A program made the translations under genes and the position numbers. From the NCBI GenBank assembly GCA_017999915.1, contig JAGNKX010000013.1, forward strand, positions 1-64,000: DNA of 64,000 bases. Direction: 5' to 3'. Below the pieces are notes generated by a model. That model saw only the letters and a list, made by a program, of their open reading frames with translations, had not been told where the DNA came from and did not search any database. The stretch is from Spirochaetota bacterium (GTDB taxonomy: Bacteria > Spirochaetota > UBA4802 > UBA5550). Each line of letters opens with the position of its first letter. Within the stretch, counting starts at the first letter, position 1. This document shows positions 35,547 through 46,877 of this stretch, one piece after another.

Positions 35547-36310
35547 ACATCAAGGATCTGAAGATAAAGGATATGCTGCGCTCGGCCGGCGATACGGCCA
35601 TGGTCTACCTCCATGAGCCCCTGGCCATCATGAAAAAGGAGCTCATGACCTATTTTTACACGCCCATTGCCTACATCGTCATCACGGCCTTCCTGATCGT
35701 GACCGGTTTTTTCTTCTTTAAAGATTTCTTTTATTTCAACCAGGCGGAGATGCGGGGCTTCTTCCAGTTCCTGCCCCTGGTGCTCACCCTGGTGGTGCCC
35801 GCCATCACCATGCGCCTCTTCGCGGAGGAGATCCACAGCGGGACCATCGAGACCCTCATGACCCTCCCGGTGACCACGGCCGAGGCCGTGGTGGGGAAGT
35901 TCCTTGCCGCGACCGCCTTCGTGTCCATCATGCTGGCGCCCACGCTGGTCTACCTCGTCACCATCGTCATCGTGGGATCGCCTGACCCGGGCCCCATCAT
36001 CGGCGGCTACCTGGGGTCGATCCTCCTGGCCGGGGCTTATTCTTCTGTGGGGATATTAACCTCGTCCCTCGGCCGGAACCAGATCGTCGCCTTCATCGGC
36101 GGCCTGGCCGCGTGCTTCTTCCTCTGGCTCATCGACAAAATCACCATTTTCCTGCCGGCGAAGCTGGCCTTCATCGAGTTCCTGGGGACGGACTATCACT
36201 TCAGGAACATTTCTCGGGGGATCATCGATTCGCGGGACATCATTTATTTCCTGTCCATCATCGTCATATCGATCCTCCTGACGACCAAAATCCTTGATGA
36301 CCGGAGATAG
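35543..36310 (+). CDS. ABC-2 permease (GldF-like)
   Basis: The 255-residue membrane protein has six hydrophobic segments and the family signature RLFAEEIHSGTIETLMTLPV after the second helix. With the ATPase it forms an ABC-2 exporter of the GldF/GldA kind, which in Bacteroidota supports gliding but elsewhere occurs in non-gliding bacteria. ATGA overlap upstream; the GldG-like gene follows seven bases later. Confidence 0.9.
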   Translation: MNIKDLKIKDMLRSAGDTAMVYLHEPLAIMKKELMTYFYTPIAYIVITAFLIVTGFFFFKDFFYFNQAEMRGFFQFLPLVLTLVVPAITMRLFAEEIHSGTIETLMTLPVTTAEAVVGKFLAATAFVSIMLAPTLVYLVTIVIVGSPDPGPIIGGYLGSILLAGAYSSVGILTSSLGRNQIVAFIGGLAACFFLWLIDKITIFLPAKLAFIEFLGTDYHFRNISRGIIDSRDIIYFLSIIVISILLTTKILDDRR

Positions 36311-36316
36311 CAGCCT

Positions 36317-38524
36317 ATGAAACCGAAGGATATAACCGCCGCAGTGAAAGGATGGGCCGACGCCGCCCTGGCGTACCTGAAGGGAAAGGGGACGCAGCTG
36401 GAGCCCGCGAAGCGGCGCACCGTGCAGCTGGGCCTCTACATCGTCATCATCCTGCTCATCAACCTGGTGAGCGTCACCATGAATTTCCGGTGCGACCTCA
36501 CCCGGAACCACACCTTCTCCCTGTCGCAGCGGAGCAGGGATATCGTGTCGAACCTGAAGGAAAATTTAAAAATCAAGGTGCTCTTTTCCCGGGACCTCCC
36601 GGCACAGCACACGTCGATCTACCGCTACCTGAAGGACATCCTCGAGGAGTACGACTACTACGGCAACGAGTATTTCAGCTACGAGATCGTGGGCGAGAAG
36701 GACCTGGAAAAGAGCGCCAACGATTACGGCATCAGGCCGGTGCAGAGCCAGGAATTCGAGAACGACCAGGTCAAGGTGCGCAGGACCTACATGGCCCTGG
36801 TCATCCAGCAGTCGGACATCGTGGAGAAGATCGAGGCCGTCACCGAGCCGACCGGCCTCGAGTACAGCATCACGTCGCTCATAGAGAAGATGTCGAGCAA
36901 GATAGACGGCCTTCTCAGCCTCAAGCAGCCGGTCCAGGTGATGCTTTTCATGGATGGCTCCCTCAAGGGCCTTCCCATCGACGGGATCGACACGCTCAAG
37001 GACAAGGTGAAGGAGGCGGTGGATAAGTGCAACGCCGCCAATTACGACAAGCTCCGGCTCCAGTACGTCGACCCCTCGGCGGACAAGGAGGCGGCCAGGA
37101 TCGCCGCGCAGTACGGCGTCCTGAAGCTCACCTGGAAGGCCGGCCTCGACAGGAACGGGGCGATGATACCGGCCGGCGAGGGATACCTGGGGATCGTGCT
37201 GAAGACCCAGAAGAAGGCGGAGCTCATCGAGCTTTCCGTGGCGCCGACCCTCCTGGGGAAGAACGTCATCACGGGTATCGACAAGCTCCAGGACCGGATC
37301 AACAACGCAGTGGGCGCACTGGTGAGCTCCAATCCCCGCATCGGCTACATCACCGGCCACGGCGAGGTGGAGCTGAACGACCAGCAGTCGCCGCAGGGCG
37401 GCGCCATCCTGAAGCAGGTCCTCTCGGACGTGTACGAGATCCAGAGCGTCGACCTCACGAAGGACGACATCCCCGCGGACCTGGGGCTCATCATGATCAA
37501 CGGGCCGCGGAAGGAGTTCACCGAAGCGGAGCTCTTCAAGATCGACCAGTTCCTCATGAAGGGGAAGAGCGCTATCTTTTTTCTTGATTCGTACAACGAG
37601 ATCAACATGGGCCAGCAGAACATGTTCGGCCGCCAGCCGATGGTGCTCCCGGTCAGGACCGGCCTTGAACCGCTCCTGGCGGGCTACGGCATAAACCTCA
37701 ATAAAAATATCGTCCTTGACACGAGCTGCGCCAAGGCCCCCGTCGGAGGGGCGGTCAGGGACATCTACTACGTCCCCATCATCCGGAAATCAGGATTCAA
37801 CAAGGACGTGGGCATAACGAAATACCTGAAGGGAGCGGCCTTCATCAAGGCCTCCTCGATCGATGTCGACGCCAACAAGGTCAAGGCGCTGAAGCTCGAT
37901 CGGTATGACCTGGTGTCGTCATCCGACGAGAGCTGGCAGATGGCGGACCAGGTCAACTTCAACCCCTTCCTGATGGCGCCGCCCGAGAACAAGGAGGGGA
38001 TGAGGAAGTACACCCTCGCGGTGCTCCTGTCGGGCAAATTCGACAGCCACTTCAAGGGCCGGGAGGTCCCGAAGGAGACCGACCCGAAAAAGGCCCAGGT
38101 GAAAACGGAGAATATCAGCGTCGGCAAGGCGGACAGGACCACGCCGGCCGGCACCACCAGGGTGATCGTGGTTGGCTCGTCCGAGATAACCCGCTCCGGC
38201 TTTCTCATGAACTCGAAGCGGATCATCTCCAGCGCCATGTCACAGGCCGATGAGCAGGACAAGGTCTTCTCCAACGGTTTTTTCATCCACAGCATGGCCG
38301 ATTACCTGCTGGGCAATTCGTACATACCCGAAATGAGCAGCAAGAGCCTCGATTACAACCCCCTGGACAAGATCGGCGACGGAACCAAGATCATACTCAA
38401 GGCGCTCAATATCGGCGGCGTTCCCGTGCTGGTCGTGATCGCGGGCCTTGTCATCTGGAAGCGGCGGCTGCGGCGCAGGAAGGGCATACAGGAGCGTTTT
38501 TCCCGGGAGGCGGGCAATGAATAA
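36317..38524 (+). CDS. GldG-like ABC-transporter auxiliary protein
   Basis: The 735-residue protein is anchored by one helix near residues 35-57 (VQLGLYIVIILLINLVSVTM) and one near the C-terminus (about 690-715). The large exposed part is of the ABC_transp_aux/COG3225 type (VLFSRDLPAQHTSIYRYL; ITGHGEVELND). It probably sits outside the membrane and assists the ABC-2 exporter. The last eight bases overlap the DUF4340 gene. Confidence 0.88.
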   Translation: MKPKDITAAVKGWADAALAYLKGKGTQLEPAKRRTVQLGLYIVIILLINLVSVTMNFRCDLTRNHTFSLSQRSRDIVSNLKENLKIKVLFSRDLPAQHTSIYRYLKDILEEYDYYGNEYFSYEIVGEKDLEKSANDYGIRPVQSQEFENDQVKVRRTYMALVIQQSDIVEKIEAVTEPTGLEYSITSLIEKMSSKIDGLLSLKQPVQVMLFMDGSLKGLPIDGIDTLKDKVKEAVDKCNAANYDKLRLQYVDPSADKEAARIAAQYGVLKLTWKAGLDRNGAMIPAGEGYLGIVLKTQKKAELIELSVAPTLLGKNVITGIDKLQDRINNAVGALVSSNPRIGYITGHGEVELNDQQSPQGGAILKQVLSDVYEIQSVDLTKDDIPADLGLIMINGPRKEFTEAELFKIDQFLMKGKSAIFFLDSYNEINMGQQNMFGRQPMVLPVRTGLEPLLAGYGINLNKNIVLDTSCAKAPVGGAVRDIYYVPIIRKSGFNKDVGITKYLKGAAFIKASSIDVDANKVKALKLDRYDLVSSSDESWQMADQVNFNPFLMAPPENKEGMRKYTLAVLLSGKFDSHFKGREVPKETDPKKAQVKTENISVGKADRTTPAGTTRVIVVGSSEITRSGFLMNSKRIISSAMSQADEQDKVFSNGFFIHSMADYLLGNSYIPEMSSKSLDYNPLDKIGDGTKIILKALNIGGVPVLVVIAGLVIWKRRLRRRKGIQERFSREAGNE

Positions 38525-39473
38525 GAAGATCATCATCAGCGTTTCCATCATCGCCGTCCTCATCCTGTACATCATCATCGCCAACGTGAGGCGTTCGCCG
38601 GACGCGCCGGACCTGCCGGTAATCGACGCGAAGGCCGACGAAATACTCATCAACCGCGAGGCCGGCGTCATCAGGCTCTACAAAAAGGACGGGAAATGGG
38701 TGACGGGCGACAAGGCCTTCCCGGCAGACCTGAAGCAGGTCGAGGAGATCGAAAAGCGCTTCAAGGAGATGCGGCTCACGGATCTCATTTCGTCGAAGGG
38801 ATATTACTCCCGGTACGACCTGACGCCGGACAAGTACGTCGAGGTCATGCTGAAGAAGGGCGAAACCATTCTCCGGCGCTTCAAGATAGGCAAGAAGGGC
38901 CCGACGAACCGCCACACCTTCGTGAAGATCGACGACCGCCCCGAGGTGTTCCTGGCCGAGGGGACCTTCGAGATCGTCCTGAACAAGACCCAGGACGACT
39001 TCCGGGACAGGGAGATCATAAAGATCAGGCGCGACGCGGTATCGGCCTTCACCGTGGAATACCAGGGCATGGCCTTCGCCTTTTCGAGGACGAAGGAGGC
39101 GAAGGCCGCCGGCAAGAAAGCGGATAAAAAGGACGCGAAGAAGCCCCAGGAGCCGGCCTGGGGACCCTGGACCTGCCGGGGTTACGAAACCGTCAAGCTC
39201 AACGACCCCATGGTGGACAACCTGATCCAGGCCCTGGAGCCGCTGCGGGCGTCCTCGTTCCCGGATATGCCCAAGGAGGCCCTGACGCAGAAGGTGTGCA
39301 CGGTGCAGGTCAAGGCCAACGGCAAGGATATCATACTCACCATGTACCGGAACAACGACAAGTACGCCGCCGCGGCCTCCGACTATCCCTACGTATTCGA
39401 AGTGGACAAGTATGTGGTCGAGAGGTTCTTCATCACCGGGTTGGACAAGTTCAGGGCGGCGGCGAAGCAATAA
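38517..39473 (+). CDS. DUF4340 protein, last gene of the GldA/F/G operon
   Basis: The 318-residue protein has an N-terminal anchor helix (about 4-22), then beta-rich DUF4340 units (EILINREAGVIRLYKKDGKW; DRPEVFLAEGTFEIVL) and a Lys/Ala-rich segment (about 205-220). DUF4340 proteins are usual partners of GldG-like proteins. It starts at 38517, inside the end of the preceding gene, and is followed by a GC hairpin. Confidence 0.85.
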   Translation: MNKKIIISVSIIAVLILYIIIANVRRSPDAPDLPVIDAKADEILINREAGVIRLYKKDGKWVTGDKAFPADLKQVEEIEKRFKEMRLTDLISSKGYYSRYDLTPDKYVEVMLKKGETILRRFKIGKKGPTNRHTFVKIDDRPEVFLAEGTFEIVLNKTQDDFRDREIIKIRRDAVSAFTVEYQGMAFAFSRTKEAKAAGKKADKKDAKKPQEPAWGPWTCRGYETVKLNDPMVDNLIQALEPLRASSFPDMPKEALTQKVCTVQVKANGKDIILTMYRNNDKYAAAASDYPYVFEVDKYVVERFFITGLDKFRAAAKQ

Positions 39474-39481
39474 TCATATAA

Positions 39482-39500
39482 CCCCGCCCCACCGGCGGGG
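39482..39500 (+). terminator. GC hairpin at the end of the Gld-like operon
   Basis: CCCCGCC (39482-39488) pairs with GGCGGGG (39494-39500). There is no T-run. A second hairpin, CAGTGACC/GGTCACTG, at 39509-39529 reaches the stop of the convergent chemoreceptor gene. Confidence 0.55.
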
Positions 39501-39523
39501 GCGCGCTGCAGTGACCGCAGGGG

Positions 39524-41086
39524 TCACTGTGACGTGAATGCGCCGACCTGCGAGTTGAGGCCGTCTGCCAGCTCCTTCACCCTGTTCGACTGCGAGAGCA
39601 GGTCCTCGGCCTCCTGTGAGTTCTTCTGCGTGATCTCGTTCACCGATGATATGGATTTGACGATCTCTGCCACCGCGGTCTTCTGCTCCTCGGTGGATAT
39701 CATGATCTCGTCCGAGCGGGTCCTTACCCGCCCGGCGTCGGCGTTGACGTCGGAGCTGATCCCCTGCTGGAGGGACATGTAGCGGTTGATGTCGCCGATC
39801 ATCCCGCTTATCTCGTTCACTCCCTTGATGATGCTGCTCATGACGGAAACCGTTGAATTCATGTTCGACATCCCCTTGGAAATCTCGCCGGTGTTTATCT
39901 TTATCAGCGAGTCGATGTCCTTGAGGCTCGACGCGGTCTGGTCGGCCAGCTTCGATATCTCGTCCGCCACCACCGCGAAGCCCCTTCCCGCGTCACCCGC
40001 GCGGGCCGCCTCGATGGCCGCGTTCAGCGACAGGAGGTTGATCTTGTCGGAAATATCGTTGATGATCCCGATGATGTCGGTCATCGTGCCGGAGCTCTCG
40101 CCTATCTTCCCCATGCCCTCGCTCATGGACTTGATCGAGTTTTCCCCGGCGGTGGCCAGCGACGATATCTGCACCGCCAGGCCGCTGGCGTCCCCGACCC
40201 GTTTGCCCATATCCCCCATGGTCCGCGAGAGGCTATCGAACTTCTCCATCAGCTCCTTCAGGTTCCGCACCTGCAGGTCCGCGCTGTCGGCGATGCTGTC
40301 GCTGCTCCCCGAGACCTCCTCAACGGTGGCCATGATCTCCTCGGCTGCCGACGCCTGGCCCTGGGAATTCTCGGAAAACACCAGGGACGCCCGCGACAGC
40401 CTATCCGAAGCCTCGGCCAGGGTGCCGGCCGAGGCGCTCACCGTCGCGAGGAGACGGGAGACCTCCTGGTACTGCTCGTCCTTCTTCCTGGTGTCTTCCT
40501 CGGATTTCCGTATGGCCCCTTCCGTGATGGAAAGGATCAGCTGCGCCAACAGAAATATCAGCACCAGGGAAAAGGTGCTGTCGATCACGCCGGCCTTGGC
40601 GGCTCCCAGGCTAATCGGGTCGAGTCGCTCCCTCACCATGACGAAGAAGGAGATGTCAGCGGCTATGAAAAGGAGGGAGATGATCCATATCACCCGGCGA
40701 CTGCAGAAGGCGGTGGCCACTACCATGGTGGCGGCCATGAAATAGATGTAGCTGGTGTAGCCGTTCTCGGGGGAAAACCGCAGCTTCGACATGAGGCCGC
40801 CGGAAAGAGCGATGGATATTACGAAAACCATGATGTTCGCGGCCAGGTTGTACCTGCCGCTGCGCAGCATGATCAGGGACAGCACGGTGGCAATGAAGAC
40901 CACCGCCACCGTGAGGCTGGCATGCCTGATGATGCTGTCGTCCAAAATGACAAAGAACGCGACGATCAGCAGCGGCAGCAGGGAGCCCAGCGCCAGCAGC
41001 AGGTACAACAGCGTCTGCGATTTTCTTCGAATGAGGTAGGAGGAATCCGCATACCTCCGGAGGAAATATGATCTGATCGATTTCAT
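39524..41086 (-). CDS. Polytopic methyl-accepting chemotaxis protein
   Basis: The 520-residue chemoreceptor has six hydrophobic segments (about 25-195) instead of a periplasmic sensor, then a linker without an obvious HAMP domain and a signalling domain. The hairpin tip reads [20 protein letters not shown] and continues [10 protein letters not shown]. Such receptors may sense membrane state or small hydrophobic signals. It ends QVGAFTSQ without a tether motif. ATG 41086 is chosen; GTG at 41098 is also possible. Confidence 0.88.
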   Translation of the reverse strand: MKSIRSYFLRRYADSSYLIRRKSQTLLYLLLALGSLLPLLIVAFFVILDDSIIRHASLTVAVVFIATVLSLIMLRSGRYNLAANIMVFVISIALSGGLMSKLRFSPENGYTSYIYFMAATMVVATAFCSRRVIWIISLLFIAADISFFVMVRERLDPISLGAAKAGVIDSTFSLVLIFLLAQLILSITEGAIRKSEEDTRKKDEQYQEVSRLLATVSASAGTLAEASDRLSRASLVFSENSQGQASAAEEIMATVEEVSGSSDSIADSADLQVRNLKELMEKFDSLSRTMGDMGKRVGDASGLAVQISSLATAGENSIKSMSEGMGKIGESSGTMTDIIGIINDISDKINLLSLNAAIEAARAGDAGRGFAVVADEISKLADQTASSLKDIDSLIKINTGEISKGMSNMNSTVSVMSSIIKGVNEISGMIGDINRYMSLQQGISSDVNADAGRVRTRSDEIMISTEEQKTAVAEIVKSISSVNEITQKNSQEAEDLLSQSNRVKELADGLNSQVGAFTSQ

Positions 41087-41271
41087 AGCCGTTACCACGC
41101 CCCTTCTTTACTCGGACCCACCCGGGTGCCCGCCAGGGTGTTCCTGCGCAGTGATGATGGCACGTTGTATCATCCCCCGTCAAATACAAATCGAGTGATG
41201 AAAACCCGTGTCGGCGTCAACCTGATCCTGAGAATTCGGGCCGGGGGGCCTCTGAAAATGCCCTATTTGTA

Positions 41272-41300
41272 TTGACAAAATAGCATTTTTGAGCGATTGT
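41272..41300 (+). promoter_or_regulatory. Possible sigma70-type promoter for lon
   Basis: A perfect TTGACA at 41272-41277 is followed after 17 bases by GATTGT, a weak -10 box, about 80 bases before the lon start. Confidence 0.35.
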
Positions 41301-41381
41301 TACATTTCTTCTCCATGGGAACGGCGCGTCGAAAGGTGCGCCCGCCGCGGGGAACAACTTGTTATAATCAGGTACCGGTGA

Positions 41382-43784
<2,403 letters not shown>

Positions 43785-43844
43785 GAGCGCCGGGGGATTT
43801 CGCCGCCCCGGAGGCGGGCCCGACGCCGGTCTCATAAAATAAAA

Positions 43845-43873
43845 TTGACAACCGGACACGGATCGGCTATTAC
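43845..43873 (+). promoter_or_regulatory. Sigma70-type promoter of the CsgG-like gene
   Basis: TTGACA (43845-43850), a 17-base spacer and TATTAC (43868-43873) give a good promoter with a leader of about 80 bases to the ATG. Confidence 0.65.
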
Positions 43874-43957
43874 ATGGACCGTATGTCCCATGGACGGCCC
43901 AACACCGTGCGATGGGGCATTGCGCGGCGAAAAAATGTTCAATCAAGGAGAAAAAAT

Positions 43958-44563
43958 ATGAATCGGGTCAAATATGCAATTGTTCCACTGTGCGGCCTCG
44001 CGCTGCTTATCGGGTCCATAGTTTTTGCCAAGGCAAAGCCGACCATCGCGGTCATGGACTTCAAGAATAAAACCGCCTATGGCGGGTATCAGCTGGGCAG
44101 CGGGGCTGCCGACATGCTCACAACGCAGCTTTTCAAGACCAGAAAGTTCAGCGTGGTCGAGCGGGACAAGCTGAAAAGCCTTATGAAGGAACAGGAAATC
44201 GGCGCCACCGGCCTTGTTGACAAGAAGGCCGCCGAGATCGGCAAGCTGATCGGCGCGGAATACCTGGTCGTCGGTTCGGTCACGGAATACGGCGTGTCCC
44301 GGAGCAAGGGCGGCGCCATGGGCATTTCCGGCACCAAAACCGAATACAGGACCACGGTGGACGTTCGCATCATAAACGCAGCCACCGGCGAGGTCGTTTT
44401 CGCCGATTCGGGGAGCGGATCCGAAAGCTCCTCCAGCGCCAATGTTTTCGGCATAGGCGGCGGTGACACCACGTCATTCGACGAGAAAAAAGCCCAGGAA
44501 TCGATGCGGAAAGCCCTGATAGATGTGTGTGATAAGATCAAAAAGGAAGAGATAAAAGACTGA
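43958..44563 (+). CDS. CsgG-family periplasmic/outer-membrane-associated protein
   Basis: The 201-residue protein has a signal peptide (about 1-27, cleaved after FAKA) and a CsgG-type domain: KPTIAVMDFKNKT, SGAADMLTTQLFKTRKFSVV, then LIGAEYLVVGSVTEYG. Members of this class form secretion pores or envelope assemblies. Here the lipobox Cys of CsgG is absent, so it may be a soluble relative. ATG 43958 follows AAGGAG. A promoter and terminator frame it as a single-gene unit. Confidence 0.82.
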   Translation: MNRVKYAIVPLCGLALLIGSIVFAKAKPTIAVMDFKNKTAYGGYQLGSGAADMLTTQLFKTRKFSVVERDKLKSLMKEQEIGATGLVDKKAAEIGKLIGAEYLVVGSVTEYGVSRSKGGAMGISGTKTEYRTTVDVRIINAATGEVVFADSGSGSESSSSANVFGIGGGDTTSFDEKKAQESMRKALIDVCDKIKKEEIKD

Positions 44564-44596
44564 TTGCGGTTGTCAGGATCGCTGATGATAACAGGA

Positions 44597-44627
44597 GGCC
44601 GTCTCCCTGAAGGGGGCGGCCTTTTTT
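44597..44627 (+). terminator. Rho-independent terminator after the CsgG-like gene
   Basis: The GGCCGTCTCCC and GGGGGCGGCC arms pair around TGAA and are followed by TTTTTT. Confidence 0.9.
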
Positions 44628-44681
44628 ATAGGTCTCCCATGAATCATTCAGCCCCCGTCCCGGCAATCGGTCGAATCATTC

Positions 44682-44733
44682 GGCGCGATGCCCAAGGAGG
44701 GCCCCTCGGCCGGTATCACGCCACGGTGCTTTA
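44682..44733 (+). pseudogene. Short relic of a lon active-site region
   Basis: About 52 bases match the lon segment at 43479-43534 with seven mismatches and a four-base deletion. The frame would read PKEGPSAGIT, the Lon catalytic-Ser motif, and the deletion breaks it. It lies in the spacer between two convergent genes. Confidence 0.6.
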
Positions 44734-44735
44734 GC

Positions 44736-44754
44736 AGCCGGCGGAACGCCGGCT
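44736..44754 (-). terminator. Hairpin overlapping the stop of the zinc-ribbon/beta-propeller gene
   Basis: AGCCGGCG pairs with CGCCGGCT around GAA. On the minus strand it starts in the stop codon and is not followed by a T-run. Confidence 0.45.
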
Positions 44755-46381
44755 ACGAACCCTGGGCCTCGGCCAGCTCTTCCGCGCGGGTTTCATCTTC
44801 CTTGATGGTTGCCGGGCTGCGCCAGAGGAGGGACCCGTCAGGGGCGAGGATGCGGAAATTATCAAAGCCCCTGTCGCACAGGTGTATCTCCCCGTTTTCC
44901 GCCACAGACATATGCTCCATGTCCGTACCCAGGGAAGAGCTGTTTTCCCCGGCATGGGGTCCTGCCAGCACCTTGAACGATCCGTCCGGGCTTATCCTGC
45001 CCACATGGGAAAAGTTGAGGTCATTGATTGTCTCGGAATGGTCAAAGAGAACGTATACACTTCCGTCTCCGGACACGCCGCAATCCTGTATCTTCTCAAC
45101 GCCTGCACAATCGGGTTTGACGATTCCCCGCAGCGCGCCTTCCCGGTCAAAGCTGGCAAAGCGTCCCGTCTCGCGTTCGATGAAATAAAGGGCGCCCTTC
45201 GGCCCGCCCTCTATCCAGGCCCCGTCCGGAGGCCTGGCAGGCCGGTCCTTGAGTTCATCCCATTCCACTCGTTTTTTGGGCAGGTCCCCGTCATCGCCGC
45301 CGGGCCAGAGCCGTACGCGTTTCCCGGTCGGATCAAAGCGCCGCAGGGCGTAATTGTCGTCTTCCCAGCAGCGGTACACCAGGAGGGTCCCGTCAGTCGA
45401 GGCGGCGATGCCCTCGTGGTCCACTGCGGTGGTGAAGTCCGGTTTGTTTTTCTTCTTTTTGATGGTGGCCATGACAGCGCCGGTATCCGCCCGGAAGGCC
45501 TGGACGATGTCCTTTTCCCGGTCAAGGACCCATAGCAGGTTCTGCTCCGAAGCGTAGAGGAGCCGCGCGTAATCGTCCAGGGGGATCTTCTTGTTAAGCC
45601 AGCGGAAACCGCCGCTCCGGTCAGCGCGGCCGATGCGTCCCTCTGAATTTTCCTCCCATAGGAGGGCGGTGTCGCCGCCGGGCAGGGCCGCCAGGTCGAT
45701 GAAATCGTCGATTTCCCCGGGAAGCATCGCCGCGGCTTCGCCCGTGTCGAGAAGGATATACCAGGGGTGCGCGGCAACGGCGGGATACAGACGCACCCAT
45801 ATGTCGTCCGGCACGAGGAGGTCCTGCCCGCAGTGGGTGCATTTGACCGTACGGCTCGATCCGTCAAGGGGCAGGGGGCCGCCGCAGTGATAGCAGCGCA
45901 TGCCGACTCCTTCAGGGGACCCGGCGATGATGCCGCTTCCGTCCGGCGCAGTCTCTCCCACGAGAAGGACCGCGAAGGGCGCCACTGCGCCGAACCAGGG
46001 TGGCGGCACGCGCACGCTCGAGACCGCGCCGCAGGCGCCGCACGAGAATTTCGCGTCCCCCTCCTTTGCGAGGGCAAAAAGGCTCTCCAGGGAGAGAAAG
46101 GCCCCGCAGCCACCGCAGCGGGGAGCCAGGTTGCCGAAGGTCAGCCTGACGCCGCCCAGGACCGCGTTCATAATCGTGGCCCAGGAGTCCGTTTCCGGCT
46201 CCATGTCGCCCGCCTCGACGATTCTTCCGGCTATTAAGAATTCCCACACGTTAAGGGGGGTGGGCGCCTCCCGCCAGCACCTGGAGCAGAGGGTGGTCTC
46301 CGACGCCTGGTTTACCGGAAGGGGATTTTTGCAATGGGGGCACTCCGAAGTAAAGGTAATGCCTACGCTTTTCAGTGCCAT
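44753..46381 (-). CDS. Triple-zinc-ribbon protein with C-terminal beta-propeller (NHL-like)
   Basis: The 542-residue protein has three zinc ribbons in its N-terminal 210 residues: CPHC/CSRC, CGGC/CGAC and CYHC/CTHC. About 330 residues follow that look like a beta-propeller (repeats such as YASEQNLLWVLDREKDIV, GVSGDGSVYVLFDHSE, MSVAENGEIHLCDRGFDNF). There is no signal peptide. The ribbon region is clearly paralogous to that of the gene at 46878-48386, but the C-terminal halves are unrelated. The two genes lie on the same strand with a small gene between them. ATG 46381 follows GAGGAG. Confidence 0.75.
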   Translation of the reverse strand: MALKSVGITFTSECPHCKNPLPVNQASETTLCSRCWREAPTPLNVWEFLIAGRIVEAGDMEPETDSWATIMNAVLGGVRLTFGNLAPRCGGCGAFLSLESLFALAKEGDAKFSCGACGAVSSVRVPPPWFGAVAPFAVLLVGETAPDGSGIIAGSPEGVGMRCYHCGGPLPLDGSSRTVKCTHCGQDLLVPDDIWVRLYPAVAAHPWYILLDTGEAAAMLPGEIDDFIDLAALPGGDTALLWEENSEGRIGRADRSGGFRWLNKKIPLDDYARLLYASEQNLLWVLDREKDIVQAFRADTGAVMATIKKKKNKPDFTTAVDHEGIAASTDGTLLVYRCWEDDNYALRRFDPTGKRVRLWPGGDDGDLPKKRVEWDELKDRPARPPDGAWIEGGPKGALYFIERETGRFASFDREGALRGIVKPDCAGVEKIQDCGVSGDGSVYVLFDHSETINDLNFSHVGRISPDGSFKVLAGPHAGENSSSLGTDMEHMSVAENGEIHLCDRGFDNFRILAPDGSLLWRSPATIKEDETRAEELAEAQGS

Positions 46382-46465
46382 TGGCTTCTCCTCATGCTGA
46401 TGTATTTGCAGGTTGCGCCCATCCTGCAGCATGTCCTGATAAGAGATGAACAGCCGCGGCGGCCC

Positions 46466-46843
46466 TCACCGTATGAAGGCCTTGCCGCTTTTCAGCAATA
46501 CCCCGATTTTTTTCCCGTCCGGCGTCTTTATGATCCTGTTCTCGATGACGACCTGGTCATCCCTGAATTCGAGCTGCCCCAGGAGCCCTACGAGGGTGTA
46601 GTCGGGGTCGTCGGAATGCTTCGCGTTCGCCACAAATCCCGCTTCAGGCGTGACGATGCCTATAAACTCGTCCCCGGCGGCATACTTCCGCACCTTGCCG
46701 GTGGAGAGGTTCAATCCCGCCAGGTCGCCGTTTTTCAGCCTTTCTTCATTTTGAAAGAATTCCGCGTAATCGGCGCCCTCGGTCCTGTGGACCGCGTACC
46801 TCTCATCGCTGCTGCCGCAGAATGGATTGTCCGGTTTATCCAT
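46466..46843 (-). CDS. Small protein resembling the peptidase G2 autoproteolytic domain
   Basis: The 125-residue protein contains a GADYAEFF motif, then KNGDLAGLNLSTGKVRKYA, DEFIGIVTPEAGFVAN and VGLLGQLEFRDD. This order is like the IMC/peptidase_G2 self-cleaving domain found at the C-terminus of phage tail proteins. Here it stands alone, without a tail domain. ATG 46843 follows CGGAGG. It lies between the two triple-zinc-ribbon genes on the same strand. The family link is a pattern judgement. Confidence 0.5.
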   Translation of the reverse strand: MDKPDNPFCGSSDERYAVHRTEGADYAEFFQNEERLKNGDLAGLNLSTGKVRKYAAGDEFIGIVTPEAGFVANAKHSDDPDYTLVGLLGQLEFRDDQVVIENRIIKTPDGKKIGVLLKSGKAFIR

Positions 46844-46877
46844 CGTCGTGCCTCCGTTGTTACGATTTATCATGCCT

